Assembly (NCBI GenBank): GCA_945874805.1
Contig: CAMCJI010000013.1
Span: 1 to 35,291, forward strand
Length of the DNA stretch: 35,291 nt
Reading direction: 5' to 3'
Origin: Asaia bogorensis
GTDB taxonomy: Bacteria > Pseudomonadota > Alphaproteobacteria > Acetobacterales > Acetobacteraceae
Within the stretch, counting starts at the first letter, position 1. Each line of letters opens with the position of its first letter. The notes beneath the pieces are model-generated. The model was given only the letters and a program-made list of their open reading frames with translations. It made no database searches and was not told the DNA's origin. The position numbers and the translations under genes are program-made. Below, one piece after another: positions 8,561-17,761 of the stretch.

Positions 8561-8589
8561 ATAACACCGCTTGGATGGCCGCGCGTCAA
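8561..8589 (-). promoter_or_regulatory. Sigma-70-type promoter of imuA
   Basis: On the minus strand, TTGACG (8589-8584) is followed by a 17-base spacer and TGTTAT (8566-8561). This is a good -35 and a fair -10 at ideal spacing. Transcription would start inside the adjoining LexA box, giving a leader of about 15-20 bases. That leader carries AGGA (8549-8546) six bases before the ATG. Confidence 0.75.
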
Positions 8590-8601
8590 GCTCATTCTGC
8601 G

Positions 8602-8624
8602 GGGAGGCGACGGGCTGGCCTCCC
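8602..8624. other. Short GC-rich hairpin in the imuA/ABC-F divergent region
   Basis: GGGAGGC (8602-8608) and GCCTCCC (8618-8624) form a 7-bp perfect stem with a 9-base loop. It lies between the imuA promoter and the ABC-F start. It could lie in the ABC-F leader or be fortuitous; no function is asserted. Confidence 0.3.
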
Positions 8625-8706
8625 GCCGACCATGACTCCCGAGGATATGCCGCCGTGGACCGGCATGGCATAAGCACGCGGCAACCGTCCGAAGTCTCCC
8701 TACGCA

Positions 8707-10329
8707 ATGATCCGACTCGATAATATCAGCAAGCAGAACGGCCATCAGATCCTGTTCATCGAGGCGGCGGCAGCCTTGCAGAAGGGCGAGAAGGTCGGCC
8801 TCGTCGGCCCCAACGGAGCCGGCAAGACGACATTGTTCCGGATGATCACGGGGGAGGACCTGCCGGACGAAGGGCAGGTGCTCGTCGATCGCGGCATCAG
8901 CATCGGCTTCTTCAGCCAGGATGTCGGCGAGATGGCCGGTCGGAGCGCGGTAGCCGAAGTGATGGACGGCGCCGGCGATGTCAGCACGGTGGCCGCCGAA
9001 TTGCAGGCGCTGGAAGCCGCGATGGCCGACCCAGACCAGATGGACCAGCTCGACGCCATCATCGAACGCTTCGGTGAGGTGCAGGCGCGCTTCGAGGCGC
9101 TGGGCGGCTATGCGCTGGAAGGCCGTGCGCGCGAGGTTCTGGCCGGCCTCAGCTTCAGCCAGGCGATGATGGACGGCGATGTCGGCGTGCTGTCCGGCGG
9201 CTGGAAGATGCGCGTGGCCCTGGCCCGCATCCTGCTGATGCGCCCGGACGTGATGCTACTCGATGAGCCGAGCAACCATCTGGACCTGGAGAGCCTGATC
9301 TGGCTCGAAACCTTCCTCGGCGGTTATGACGGCGCGCTGCTGATGACCTCACACGACCGCGCGTTCATGAACCGGATCATCAACAAGGTGATCGAGATCG
9401 ACGGCGGCACGCTGACCAGCTTCACCGGCGACTACGAGTTCTACGAACAGCAGCGCATGCTGAACGAAAAGCAGCAGCAGGCGCAGTTCGAACGCCAGCA
9501 GGCCATGCTGGCGAAGGAGATCAAGTTCATCGAGCGCTTCAAGGCCCGCGCCTCGCACGCGGCACAGGTGCAAAGCCGGGTGAAGAAGCTGGAGAAGATC
9601 GACCGGGTCGAGCCGCCGAAGCGCCGGCAGTCCGTGTCCTTCGAATTCCTGCCCGCCCCGCGCTCAGGCGAGGATGTGGTGAACCTTCGCCGTGTCCATA
9701 AGCGCTACGGTGACCGGGTGATCTATGACGGGCTGGACCTGCTGGTGCGCCGGCGCGAGCGCTGCTGCGTGCTCGGCAGCAACGGCGCCGGCAAATCCAC
9801 CCTGTTGAAGCTCGTCACCGGCTCCACCGAGCCGGACGAGGGCAGCGTCGCCCTCGGCGGCAGTGTCAAGATGGGCTACTTCGCCCAGCACGCGATGGAA
9901 CTGCTGGATGGTGAACGCACGGTGTTCCAGGCGTTGGAGGATGCCTTCCCGCATGCCGGCCAGGGCTCGCTGCGCACGCTGGCAGGCTGCTTCGGCTTCT
10001 CCGGCGATGACGTAGAGAAGCGCTGCCGGGTGCTTTCAGGCGGTGAGAAGGCCCGCCTGGTGATGGCGAAGATGCTCTATGACCCGCCGAACTTCCTGGT
10101 GCTGGACGAGCCCACGAACCATCTGGACATGGCCACCAAGGAAATGCTGATCGCAGCGCTGTCGCAGTATGAGGGGACCATGCTGTTCGTCTCGCATGAC
10201 CGGCATTTCCTCGCCGCCCTGTCCAACCGGGTGCTGGAACTCACGCCTGAGGGCATTCACCAGTACGGCGGCGGCTACACCGAATATGTCGCTCGTACCG
10301 GTCGTGAGGCGCCCGGTTTACATAGCTGA
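8707..10329 (+). CDS. ABC-F family ATPase (EttA/Uup/YbiT-like translation factor)
   Basis: 540 residues with two ABC domains and no membrane segment. Domain 1 has Walker A GPNGAGKTT (34-42), signature LSGGWK and Walker B VMLLDEPSNHLDLESL. Domain 2 has GSNGAGKSTL, LSGGEKARLVMAK and LVLDEPTNHLD. Both have the SHDR switch. Between them is the charged, Gln-rich linker characteristic of ABC-F proteins (EQQRMLNEKQQQAQFERQQ, then KFIERFKARASHAAQVQSRV), which reaches the ribosomal P-site region. Such proteins act on the ribosome to relieve stalled or starved states; some protect against antibiotics. With no C-terminal coiled coil, it is closest in layout to YbiT-type housekeeping members. The ATG at 8707 is used. 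It converges with dppF, leaving 8 bases. Confidence 0.93.
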   Translation: MIRLDNISKQNGHQILFIEAAAALQKGEKVGLVGPNGAGKTTLFRMITGEDLPDEGQVLVDRGISIGFFSQDVGEMAGRSAVAEVMDGAGDVSTVAAELQALEAAMADPDQMDQLDAIIERFGEVQARFEALGGYALEGRAREVLAGLSFSQAMMDGDVGVLSGGWKMRVALARILLMRPDVMLLDEPSNHLDLESLIWLETFLGGYDGALLMTSHDRAFMNRIINKVIEIDGGTLTSFTGDYEFYEQQRMLNEKQQQAQFERQQAMLAKEIKFIERFKARASHAAQVQSRVKKLEKIDRVEPPKRRQSVSFEFLPAPRSGEDVVNLRRVHKRYGDRVIYDGLDLLVRRRERCCVLGSNGAGKSTLLKLVTGSTEPDEGSVALGGSVKMGYFAQHAMELLDGERTVFQALEDAFPHAGQGSLRTLAGCFGFSGDDVEKRCRVLSGGEKARLVMAKMLYDPPNFLVLDEPTNHLDMATKEMLIAALSQYEGTMLFVSHDRHFLAALSNRVLELTPEGIHQYGGGYTEYVARTGREAPGLHS

Positions 10330-10337
10330 GCGGTGCT

Positions 10338-11299
<962 letters not shown>

Positions 11300-11303
<4 letters not shown>

Positions 11304-12265
11304 GCGCCCACCAGCGGGTAGTGGCAGCGTGCCTGGGCCCCGGCGATGCCGTGCAGGCCGGGAGCTTCGCTGACGCATCGTGCATCCGCGAAGGAGCAGC
11401 GCGGGTTGAACAGGCAGCCGGACGGCCGGTCGTCGATGCCTGGCACCACGCCGGGGATGGTCGGCAGGCGGCGGCGCCCCATCGCGCGTTCGGGCAATGC
11501 GTCAAGCAGGGCGGCGGTGTAGGGGTGGCGGGGGGTGCTGAACAGGGTGTCGGTCGCGGCTTCCTCCACCATCTGGCCGGCATACATCACCTGCACCCGG
11601 TCGGCGGTTTCCGCGACCACGCCCATGTCGTGGGTGATCAGCACGAGACCCATGCCGGTGCGTTTCTGCAGGTCGATCAGCAGATCGAGGATCTGCTTCT
11701 GGATGGTCACATCCAGCGCCGTGGTCGGCTCATCGGCGATCAGCAGGCGTGGGTTGCAGGCGATGGCCATGGCGATCATCACCCGCTGGTTCATCCCGCC
11801 GGACATCTGATGCGCGAAGTTGCTCATCCGGCGGGACGCATCGGGGATGCCGACGAGTTCCAGCAGTTCCAGCACCCGCTCGCGCACCCGCTCCTTGGGC
11901 ACTGCCTGATGCGCCCGCAGCGCCTCCGCGATCTGCCAGCCGACGGGGTAGCAGGGGTTCAGCGAGGTCGTTGGCTCCTGGAAGACCATTGCCATATCCT
12001 TGCCGATCACCCGGCGGCGCTCGCGCGCGCCCAGCGTCAGCAGGTCGATGCCATCGAAGCGCAGCACGTCCGCGGTGACGCGGCCCGGCCAGCCGATCAG
12101 CCCCATCGCGGCGAGCATCGAGACGGACTTGCCGGAGCCGGACTCGCCCACCACGCACAGCACCTCGCCAGCATCGACGCTGAGATCCACGCCGTCCACC
12201 GCCCGGAACCGTCCGCGCCCGGTGGTGAACTCGACGGCCAGATTGCGGATTTCGAGCAGGGCCAT
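11300..12265 (-). CDS. dppD: Dipeptide ABC transporter ATPase DppD
   Basis: 321 residues. Walker [12 protein letters not shown]-loop [14 protein letters not shown], signature [16 protein letters not shown], Walker [13 protein letters not shown], and [16 protein letters not shown]. The signature MSGGMNQR rather than SGGQRQR is typical of DppD. The C-terminal extension [14 protein letters not shown] is the Cys motif of the family. It forms the ATPase heterodimer with DppF at the inner face of the membrane. The ATG shares one base with the dppC stop (TGATG), and its own stop overlaps dppF by 4 bases. Confidence 0.94.
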
Positions 12266-13134
12266 CAGCGCTTCAACTTCGGGTCAAGCGCATCGCGCAG
12301 CCCGTCACCGAACAGGTTGAAGCCCAGCACGGTGACCAGGATGGCAAAGCCGGGGAAGGCAAGCACCCACCAGGCGCGCTGGTAGTATTGCAGGGCGCCG
12401 GCCAGCATCGTCCCCCATTCCGGCGTCGGCGGCTGCGCGCCCAGGCCGAGGAAGCCCAGAGCGGCCGCGTCCAGGATGGCGGTGGAGAAGCCCAAAGTTG
12501 CATGCACGATCAGCGGCGCCATGCAGTTCGGTAGCACCGTGTCGAACATCAGCCGCAGGGTCGAGGCACCGGCCGCGCGTGTTGCCGTCACGTAGTCTCG
12601 GTTCAACTCCACCAGGGCGGAGGCGCGAGAGAGGCGGACATAGCCAGGCAGGGTCACCACGGCCACGGCCAGCATGGCGTTGAACATGCCCGGCCCGAGG
12701 ATGGAGACCACCACGATCGCCAGCAGCAGGCTGGGGAACACTAGGATGATGTCCACCAGCCGCATGATCAGCACGTCCACCACGCCGCCGACGAAGGCCG
12801 CCGTCAGCCCCAGCGCCGTGCCGACGGCCAGGGCCGCGGCCACGACCGAGAAGCCGATCGCCAGCGACAGCCGCGCGCCGTTGATCAGGCGGGAGAGCAT
12901 GTCCCGTCCGACATCGTCGGTGCCCAGCGGATAGCGCCAGTCGCCGCCTTCCTGCCAGATCGGCGGGGTGAGAAAATTGTCGCGGAACTGCTCGATCGGG
13001 GAATGCAGCGCCAGCACGTCGGCCAAGGCGGCCACCACGATCAGCAGCAGCATGAGCACGAGGCCGAACACCGCTCCGCGATTCTCCGCGAAGCTGCGCC
13101 AGAAGGCCGCCAGCCGCCCTACAGTGCCGGCCAT
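12265..13134 (-). CDS. dppC: Dipeptide ABC transporter permease DppC
   Basis: 289 residues beginning [20 protein letters not shown], then a first hydrophobic helix [20 protein letters not shown]. The periplasmic segment [24 protein letters not shown] is the DppC/OppC hallmark. The coupling EAA loop is [21 protein letters not shown]. The C-terminus [20 protein letters not shown] is also diagnostic of DppC. About six membrane helices are expected (BPD_transp_1 fold). It pairs with DppB to form the translocation channel, 13 bases downstream of dppB. Confidence 0.94.
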   Translation of the reverse strand: MAGTVGRLAAFWRSFAENRGAVFGLVLMLLLIVVAALADVLALHSPIEQFRDNFLTPPIWQEGGDWRYPLGTDDVGRDMLSRLINGARLSLAIGFSVVAAALAVGTALGLTAAFVGGVVDVLIMRLVDIILVFPSLLLAIVVVSILGPGMFNAMLAVAVVTLPGYVRLSRASALVELNRDYVTATRAAGASTLRLMFDTVLPNCMAPLIVHATLGFSTAILDAAALGFLGLGAQPPTPEWGTMLAGALQYYQRAWWVLAFPGFAILVTVLGFNLFGDGLRDALDPKLKR

Positions 13135-13147
13135 CAGCGCCCCGCCT

Positions 13148-14152
13148 TCATCGACGGATCCGCGGGTTCAGCACGGAATACAGCATGTCCACGCCCAGGT
13201 TCACCCCAATCACGATGACTGCGATCAGCAAGGTGCCGCCCTGCAAAACGGGATAGTCGCGCGCCTGGATGCTCTCGATGATCCAGTGCCCCACACCCGG
13301 CCAGGCGAAGATCGTCTCGGTGAGGATCGCCCCGCCCAGCAGGCCGCCCACCGACAGCCCGATCACGGTGACCACCGGGATCAGCGCATTGCGCAGCCCA
13401 TGCACCACATTGATCCGCAGCCCCGACAGTCCCTTGGCCCGCGCCGTGCGGATATAGTCCTCGCCGAGAACTTCGAGCATGGACGAGCGGGTCATCCGCG
13501 CGAAATTGGCCAGCGGAATGGTGCCCAGCACGATCGTCGGCAGGATCAGGTGCGAGGCGGCGGAACGGCAGGCGCCTTCGTCATCGGACCACCAGCAATC
13601 GATCACCATGAAGCCCGACCACGGCTCGACATAGTACAGCGCGCTCACCCTGCCCGACACCGGTGTCCACCCCAGCGCCACAGAGAACACAAGAATCATC
13701 ATCAGCCCCCACCAGAAGATGGGCATCGACGCACCGGTGACCGATACGCCGATCAGGCCAAAATCGAAGGCGGTTCCCCGCCGCAGCGCCGCCACCATTC
13801 CCAGCGGAATGCCGACGATGATGGCAAACGATACGGCGCAGAGAGTGAGCTCAATCGTCGCGGGAAACAGCGCCAGGAACTCGTCCCAGACGGGCTGGTG
13901 CGTCACCGTGGAGACGCCGAGATCGCCTTGCAGCACCTGGCCGATATAGTCGAGGAACTGCCGCCACAACGGCTGGTCGTAGCCCATCTCGGCACGCAGC
14001 TGCGCGAGCCGTTCCGGTGCTATCCCACGCTCACCCACACGCGCCTCAATCGGGTCGCCAGGCACCATGTGGATGAGCGTGAAGCTCAGCAGGGTCACAC
14101 CGAGGAAGGTCGGTACGATCAGCATGACCCTGCGCAGCAGATAGCGAAGCAC
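13148..14152 (-). CDS. dppB: Dipeptide ABC transporter permease DppB
   Basis: 334 residues starting MLRYLLRRVMLIVPTFLGVT. It has the N-terminal MIPGDP-like motif (HMVPGDPIEARVGERGIAPE) and ALRRGTAFDFGLIG. The EAA loop SSMLEVLGEDYIRTARAKGL is essentially identical in pattern to E. coli DppB, as are AILTETIFAWPGVGHWIIE and the C-terminal VNLGVDMLYSVLNPRIRR. It is a six-helix inner-membrane permease subunit that partners DppC. It starts 8 bases after the dppA stop. Confidence 0.95.
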   Translation of the reverse strand: MLRYLLRRVMLIVPTFLGVTLLSFTLIHMVPGDPIEARVGERGIAPERLAQLRAEMGYDQPLWRQFLDYIGQVLQGDLGVSTVTHQPVWDEFLALFPATIELTLCAVSFAIIVGIPLGMVAALRRGTAFDFGLIGVSVTGASMPIFWWGLMMILVFSVALGWTPVSGRVSALYYVEPWSGFMVIDCWWSDDEGACRSAASHLILPTIVLGTIPLANFARMTRSSMLEVLGEDYIRTARAKGLSGLRINVVHGLRNALIPVVTVIGLSVGGLLGGAILTETIFAWPGVGHWIIESIQARDYPVLQGGTLLIAVIVIGVNLGVDMLYSVLNPRIRR

Positions 14153-14160
14153 GTCGATCG

Positions 14161-15747
14161 TTACTTCAGATCGGCGTTGAGGAAGTTCTGGCTGCCCACC
14201 GCGTTGATCCGCACGCCCGTCACGTTGGCGCGCATCGGCAGGAACACCACCGAATGCGCGATGAACAGGTAAGGCGCGTCATTGTGCATGATCACCTGTG
14301 CCTGTTCGTAGAGCTTGGTGCGCTCGGCGATGTTGCTGATCGTCGCGGCCTTGGTGATCAGCGCGTCGTAGTCCTTGTTGCACCATTTGGTGATCGAGCC
14401 GGCCTTCGCCGCCGCACAGCTTGCGAGCACGGCGAAGAAGTTGTCCGGGTCGCCATTGTCACCGCTCCAGCCTAGCTGTGCCATCGTGTGATCGCCGGCC
14501 TGGGCGCGCTTGCGGTATTCGCCCCACTCGTAGCTGACGATCCGCGCCTTGATGCCGATCTTGGCCAGATCGGCCTGCATCAATTCGCCGATGCGCTTGG
14601 CGTCGGGGTTGTAGGGGCGCTGCACCGGCATCGCCCACAGGTCGGTCTCGAACCCGTCGGGGAAGCCGGCTTCGGCCAGTAGCTTCTTGGCCGCTGCCGG
14701 GTCGTATTTGAAGTCCTCGACCTTGTCGTTGTAGCTCCACATCGTCGGCGGAATCAGGTTCTTGGCGGGCTGGCCGGCGCCGAGATAGACGGCCTTCAGG
14801 ATCGCTGCCTTGTCGATGGCCATGTTGATTGCCTTGCGCACCCGCACGTCGTCCATCGGCTTCTTCAGCGTGTTGAAGGCGAGGTAGCCGACGTTCAGGC
14901 CGGGCTGGGAGAGCAGCTGCAGGTTCTTGTCCTTGCGGATCGCCTCCAGATCGGCCGGCGGCGGGAAGGGCGAGATATGGCACTCATTGGCGCGCAGCTT
15001 GGCCAGGCGGACGGCTGCGTCCTTGTTGATCGAATAGACGAGGGTATCGACCTTGGCCTTGCCGGCGTAATGCGCGTCGAAGCGGCGATAGCGGATCGTC
15101 GCGTCCTTCACGTACTGCACCCACTCGAACGGGCCGGTGCCGATCGGCTCCTGGTCGATCAACTCGGGCTTGCCCATCTTCATCAGGGCATCGGCGTATT
15201 CCTTCGACTGGATGGAGGCGAAGGGCATCGCAAGATTGGCGATGAACGGGGACTGCGGTTCGGTCAGGGTGATCTTGACCGTGTAGTCATCCACCTTGGT
15301 GACCGATTTCAGCAGCTTGGGCATGTTCATGTCGGCCCAGTAGTCATAGCCGCCGCCGGTGACCTTGTGGTACGGCGCGTCCTTGTTACCCTGGCGGTCG
15401 AAGCTGAACACCACGTCGTCAGCGTTGAAATTGCGGGTCGGCTTGAAGTTCTTGTTCGAATGCCATTTGGCGTCGCGGCGCAGATGGAAGGTGTAGACCA
15501 GCCCGTCGGCCGAGACCTCCCACTTGTCAGCCAGCGCGCCGCCGACCTCGGTGGTGCCGCCCTTGAAGGAAGTCAGGCCGTTATAGATCGGCGCGCTCGC
15601 TTGCAGCGAGGTACCGGTGGTGTTGATCATCGGGTTGAAGTTCTCGGGCGACCCCTCGGAGCAATAGACGAGGGTCTTGGCCTGCGCGCTGCCGAGCAGC
15701 GCGCTCAAGGCCATCGCGGTTGCGATGACAACGGAACGTTTTGTCAT
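14161..15747 (-). CDS. dppA: Periplasmic dipeptide-binding protein DppA
   Basis: 528 residues. A Sec signal peptide covers residues 1-23 (MTKRSVVIATAMALSALLG, then SAQA), with the mature protein starting KTLVYCSEGSPENFNP. That start, and ADDVVFSFDRQ, GPFEWVQYVKDATIRYRRFD, GLNVGYLAFNTLKKPMDDVR, PPTMWSYNDKVEDF, AMPVQRPYNPDAKR and WSGDNGDPDNFFAVL, follow E. coli DppA motif by motif. This makes dipeptide (and possibly haem or aminolevulinate) binding a reasonable call. It captures ligand in the periplasm for DppBCDF. It is the first cistron of the operon, and its 66-base upstream gap contains an operator-like palindrome described separately. Confidence 0.95.
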   Translation of the reverse strand: MTKRSVVIATAMALSALLGSAQAKTLVYCSEGSPENFNPMINTTGTSLQASAPIYNGLTSFKGGTTEVGGALADKWEVSADGLVYTFHLRRDAKWHSNKNFKPTRNFNADDVVFSFDRQGNKDAPYHKVTGGGYDYWADMNMPKLLKSVTKVDDYTVKITLTEPQSPFIANLAMPFASIQSKEYADALMKMGKPELIDQEPIGTGPFEWVQYVKDATIRYRRFDAHYAGKAKVDTLVYSINKDAAVRLAKLRANECHISPFPPPADLEAIRKDKNLQLLSQPGLNVGYLAFNTLKKPMDDVRVRKAINMAIDKAAILKAVYLGAGQPAKNLIPPTMWSYNDKVEDFKYDPAAAKKLLAEAGFPDGFETDLWAMPVQRPYNPDAKRIGELMQADLAKIGIKARIVSYEWGEYRKRAQAGDHTMAQLGWSGDNGDPDNFFAVLASCAAAKAGSITKWCNKDYDALITKAATISNIAERTKLYEQAQVIMHNDAPYLFIAHSVVFLPMRANVTGVRINAVGSQNFLNADLK

Positions 15748-15773
15748 GAAGACGCACTCCCTGTGGATCGGAC

Positions 15774-15785
15774 GGTAGCCCTACC
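15774..15785. promoter_or_regulatory. Operator-like palindrome upstream of dppA
   Basis: GGTAG-CC-CTACC sits 27-38 bases before the dppA ATG. The two 5-base half-sites are identical to those of the palindrome in front of the LacI-family gene, with CC instead of CG at the centre. It would overlap a weak candidate -10 (TAGGGC, 17 bases after CTTGCC on the minus strand). Binding by the LacI-family protein is a hypothesis. Confidence 0.45.
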
Positions 15786-15802
15786 AGATTGACATGATCT
15801 GG
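15784..15802. promoter_or_regulatory. Inverted repeat CCAGAT-N7-ATCTGG upstream of dppA
   Basis: A perfect 6-bp inverted repeat with a 7-base spacer, partly overlapping the GGTAG/CTACC palindrome. It lies between the candidate -35 and -10 of dppA. It could be a second transcription-factor site. No known regulator is recognised. Confidence 0.35.
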
Positions 15803-15813
15803 CAAGCTCCCTG

Positions 15814-17127
15814 TCATCTTTCGGCGTCGGACTGCGCCGGCGTCCGCCTGCCCCGCGAACCCGGCGCTGGGCGCGAGAGACCCATACTGTCGCGCAATGT
15901 GCCGTCGCCCTGGTAGGCCCGCTGGAACAGGCCACGCCGCTGCAGCTCGGGCACCAGCCAGTCCAGCGTGTCGAACGCCGGCCCCGGCAGGAACGGCGGG
16001 ATGAGGTTGAAACCGTCGCAGGCCCGCGCCGCGAACCAGTCCTCCATCAGGTCGGCCACGTCGGCCGCGGTGCCGACGACGACATTGTGGCCGGAGGCGC
16101 CGGCCATGATCTGGTAGAGCTTGCGGATCGTTATGCCCGGCTGGCTCGCGAGGCGCACCAGCATGTCGTGCCCGCTGGTCACCGCGTTCTGGTTGGCAAG
16201 CGGCGGAGGCAAGGGGCCATCGAGCGGCAGGCCGAGCCGGGGGTGGACGAGGTCCTGCAGGCGCTCGAACACGTCCTGCGCCTCTTGCCGCGTGCGGCCG
16301 AGCACCGGCAGTACGCCCGGCATCACCAGCATCGACGCGGGATCACGGCCGGCAGCGGCGGCATGCGCCTTCACGCTCGCGCAAAAGGCGATTGCGTGCG
16401 CGCGGTCGTTCTGCGCGGTGAAGATGATGTCGGCGATGCGCGCGCCTAGGCCCTGCCCCGGGCCGGACGATCCGGCCTGGGCGATCACCGGATAGCCCTG
16501 GATCGGCCGGCCGACGTTCAGCGGCCCCTTCACCGCGAACACCTCGCCCCGATGGTTCAGGTTGTGCAGCTTGGCGGGATCGAAATACTGCCCACTCGCC
16601 TTGTCGCGGATGAAGGCGTCATCGTCCCAGCCGTCCCACAGGCCGAACACGACATCGACGAATTCCTCGGCCCGTCGGTAGCGCAGCCCGTGTTCCATAT
16701 GGGCGTCACGGCCGAAGTTGTAGGCCTCCTGCTCGCTCCACGAGGTCACCACGTTCCACGCTACGCGCCCGCCGCTGATATGGTCGAGCGAGGCGAATTT
16801 TCGGGCGACGTGATAGGGCTCGTTGTAGGTGGTCGAGGCGCTAGCGACGAAACCCAGCCGCTCGGTCACCGCGGCCAGGGCGCCGATGACCGTCAGCGGT
16901 TCGAACACGTCGATGCGGGCGTTGTAGCTGAGCTCCTCATCGTCGCGCGCGGAATGTCGCACGGCGATGCCGTCGGCCCAGAACATGAAATGGATGCAGG
17001 CGCGTTCGGCCGCCTGGGCGATGCGCTTCCACAGGGCGAAGTCCAGCGCCGCATCCGCCTGCGCCTCGGGCATCCGCCAGCCGGCGGCGTGCGCGCCATT
17101 GGCCACGATGTTCAGGCCGAGCTTCAT
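15814..17127 (-). CDS. FMN-dependent monooxygenase, NtaA/SnaA/DszA family (LLM class)
   Basis: 437 residues from ATG 17127 (MKLGLNIVANGAHAAGWRMP). The start is supported because family members begin with a short beta-strand plus a G-x-H-x-G/A-x-W segment. Family motifs: RLGFVASASTTYNEPYHVARKFASLDHISGGRVAWNVVTS in separate pieces (ASTTYNEPYH, DHISGGRVAWNVVTSW), EAYNFGRDAHMEHGLRYRRA, VFGLWDGWDDDAF, HRGEVFAVKGPLNV and VIAQAGSSGPGQGLGARIAD. These two-component flavin monooxygenases use FMNH2 from a separate reductase to cleave C-N or C-S bonds in compounds such as nitrilotriacetate or dibenzothiophene. No flavin reductase is seen in the window. It lies upstream of dppA on the same strand, with the dppA promoter region between, and is divergent from the GAF-domain gene. 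Confidence 0.9.
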   Translation of the reverse strand: MKLGLNIVANGAHAAGWRMPEAQADAALDFALWKRIAQAAERACIHFMFWADGIAVRHSARDDEELSYNARIDVFEPLTVIGALAAVTERLGFVASASTTYNEPYHVARKFASLDHISGGRVAWNVVTSWSEQEAYNFGRDAHMEHGLRYRRAEEFVDVVFGLWDGWDDDAFIRDKASGQYFDPAKLHNLNHRGEVFAVKGPLNVGRPIQGYPVIAQAGSSGPGQGLGARIADIIFTAQNDRAHAIAFCASVKAHAAAAGRDPASMLVMPGVLPVLGRTRQEAQDVFERLQDLVHPRLGLPLDGPLPPPLANQNAVTSGHDMLVRLASQPGITIRKLYQIMAGASGHNVVVGTAADVADLMEDWFAARACDGFNLIPPFLPGPAFDTLDWLVPELQRRGLFQRAYQGDGTLRDSMGLSRPAPGSRGRRTPAQSDAER

Positions 17128-17254
17128 CTGTCGGGACTGGTCCAATGTTCGATCTCCTGCGCCTGCGGGGGGCAGCATAGCGCGTCTTCGCCGGGCTGGC
17201 GGATGGCCGGTTTGTCCCTATCATCACGCCAGACCCTGTTGGAGCACTGCCGCC

Positions 17255-17761
17255 ATGAGCCGCAACCACGCCAAATACGACCGCTTTCCCGGATTCCTGG
17301 CGACCGCCTCGGCGGACACCATCACCGGCCGCCTGGCGGCGATCGACCATGCGCTCGCGGCGGGGATCGGCCACAAGCTGTTCACCGTGCTGGTCCTGAA
17401 CTGGGAGCGCGGCGAGAATCAGCGCTACTACAGCAACCTGCCGGACGCCTATCCCGTCGGCGGTGCCAAGCCGATCAACAAAAGCAGTGCGACCAGCGTG
17501 TTCGAGGGGGAATGCCGCTTCCTCAACACCTACGCGGATATCCAGGAAGCCTTCTACGATCACGAACTGATCCGCTCGCTGGGATGCGAAAGCTGCGTGA
17601 ACATCCCGGTGCGCTGGGGCGGCAAGACCATCGGGATGCTGAATGTCCTGCATGAGGCGAACTGGTACACCCCCGAGGATGTACCGACATTCCGCATCTT
17701 CGCAGCCCTGGCCGCACCCGCCCTCATGGAGATCATCGCCGGCTGGGGCAGTGCCAAATGA
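17255..17761 (+). CDS. Small GAF-domain protein
   Basis: 168 residues from ATG 17255, with GGAG (17241-17244) ten bases upstream. It is essentially one GAF domain: GHKLFTVLVLNWERGENQRYY, SNLPDAYPVGGAKPI, SLGCESCVNIPVRWGGKTIG, MLNVLHEANWYTPEDV. Upstream ATGs in this frame would extend it back through the antisense of the monooxygenase gene and are rejected. GAF domains bind small ligands. Stand-alone versions with the YSN-P-AYPV-G-KP motif recur next to catabolic genes, but I know no assigned activity. Its stop overlaps the M24 peptidase start (ATGA), so the two are translationally coupled and probably act together. Confidence 0.85.
   Translation: MSRNHAKYDRFPGFLATASADTITGRLAAIDHALAAGIGHKLFTVLVLNWERGENQRYYSNLPDAYPVGGAKPINKSSATSVFEGECRFLNTYADIQEAFYDHELIRSLGCESCVNIPVRWGGKTIGMLNVLHEANWYTPEDVPTFRIFAALAAPALMEIIAGWGSAK

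Noticed and set aside
12968-14272. 434-codon + strand frame opposite dppB and dppC
   Set aside because: Antisense to clearly recognised permease genes; no domain seen.
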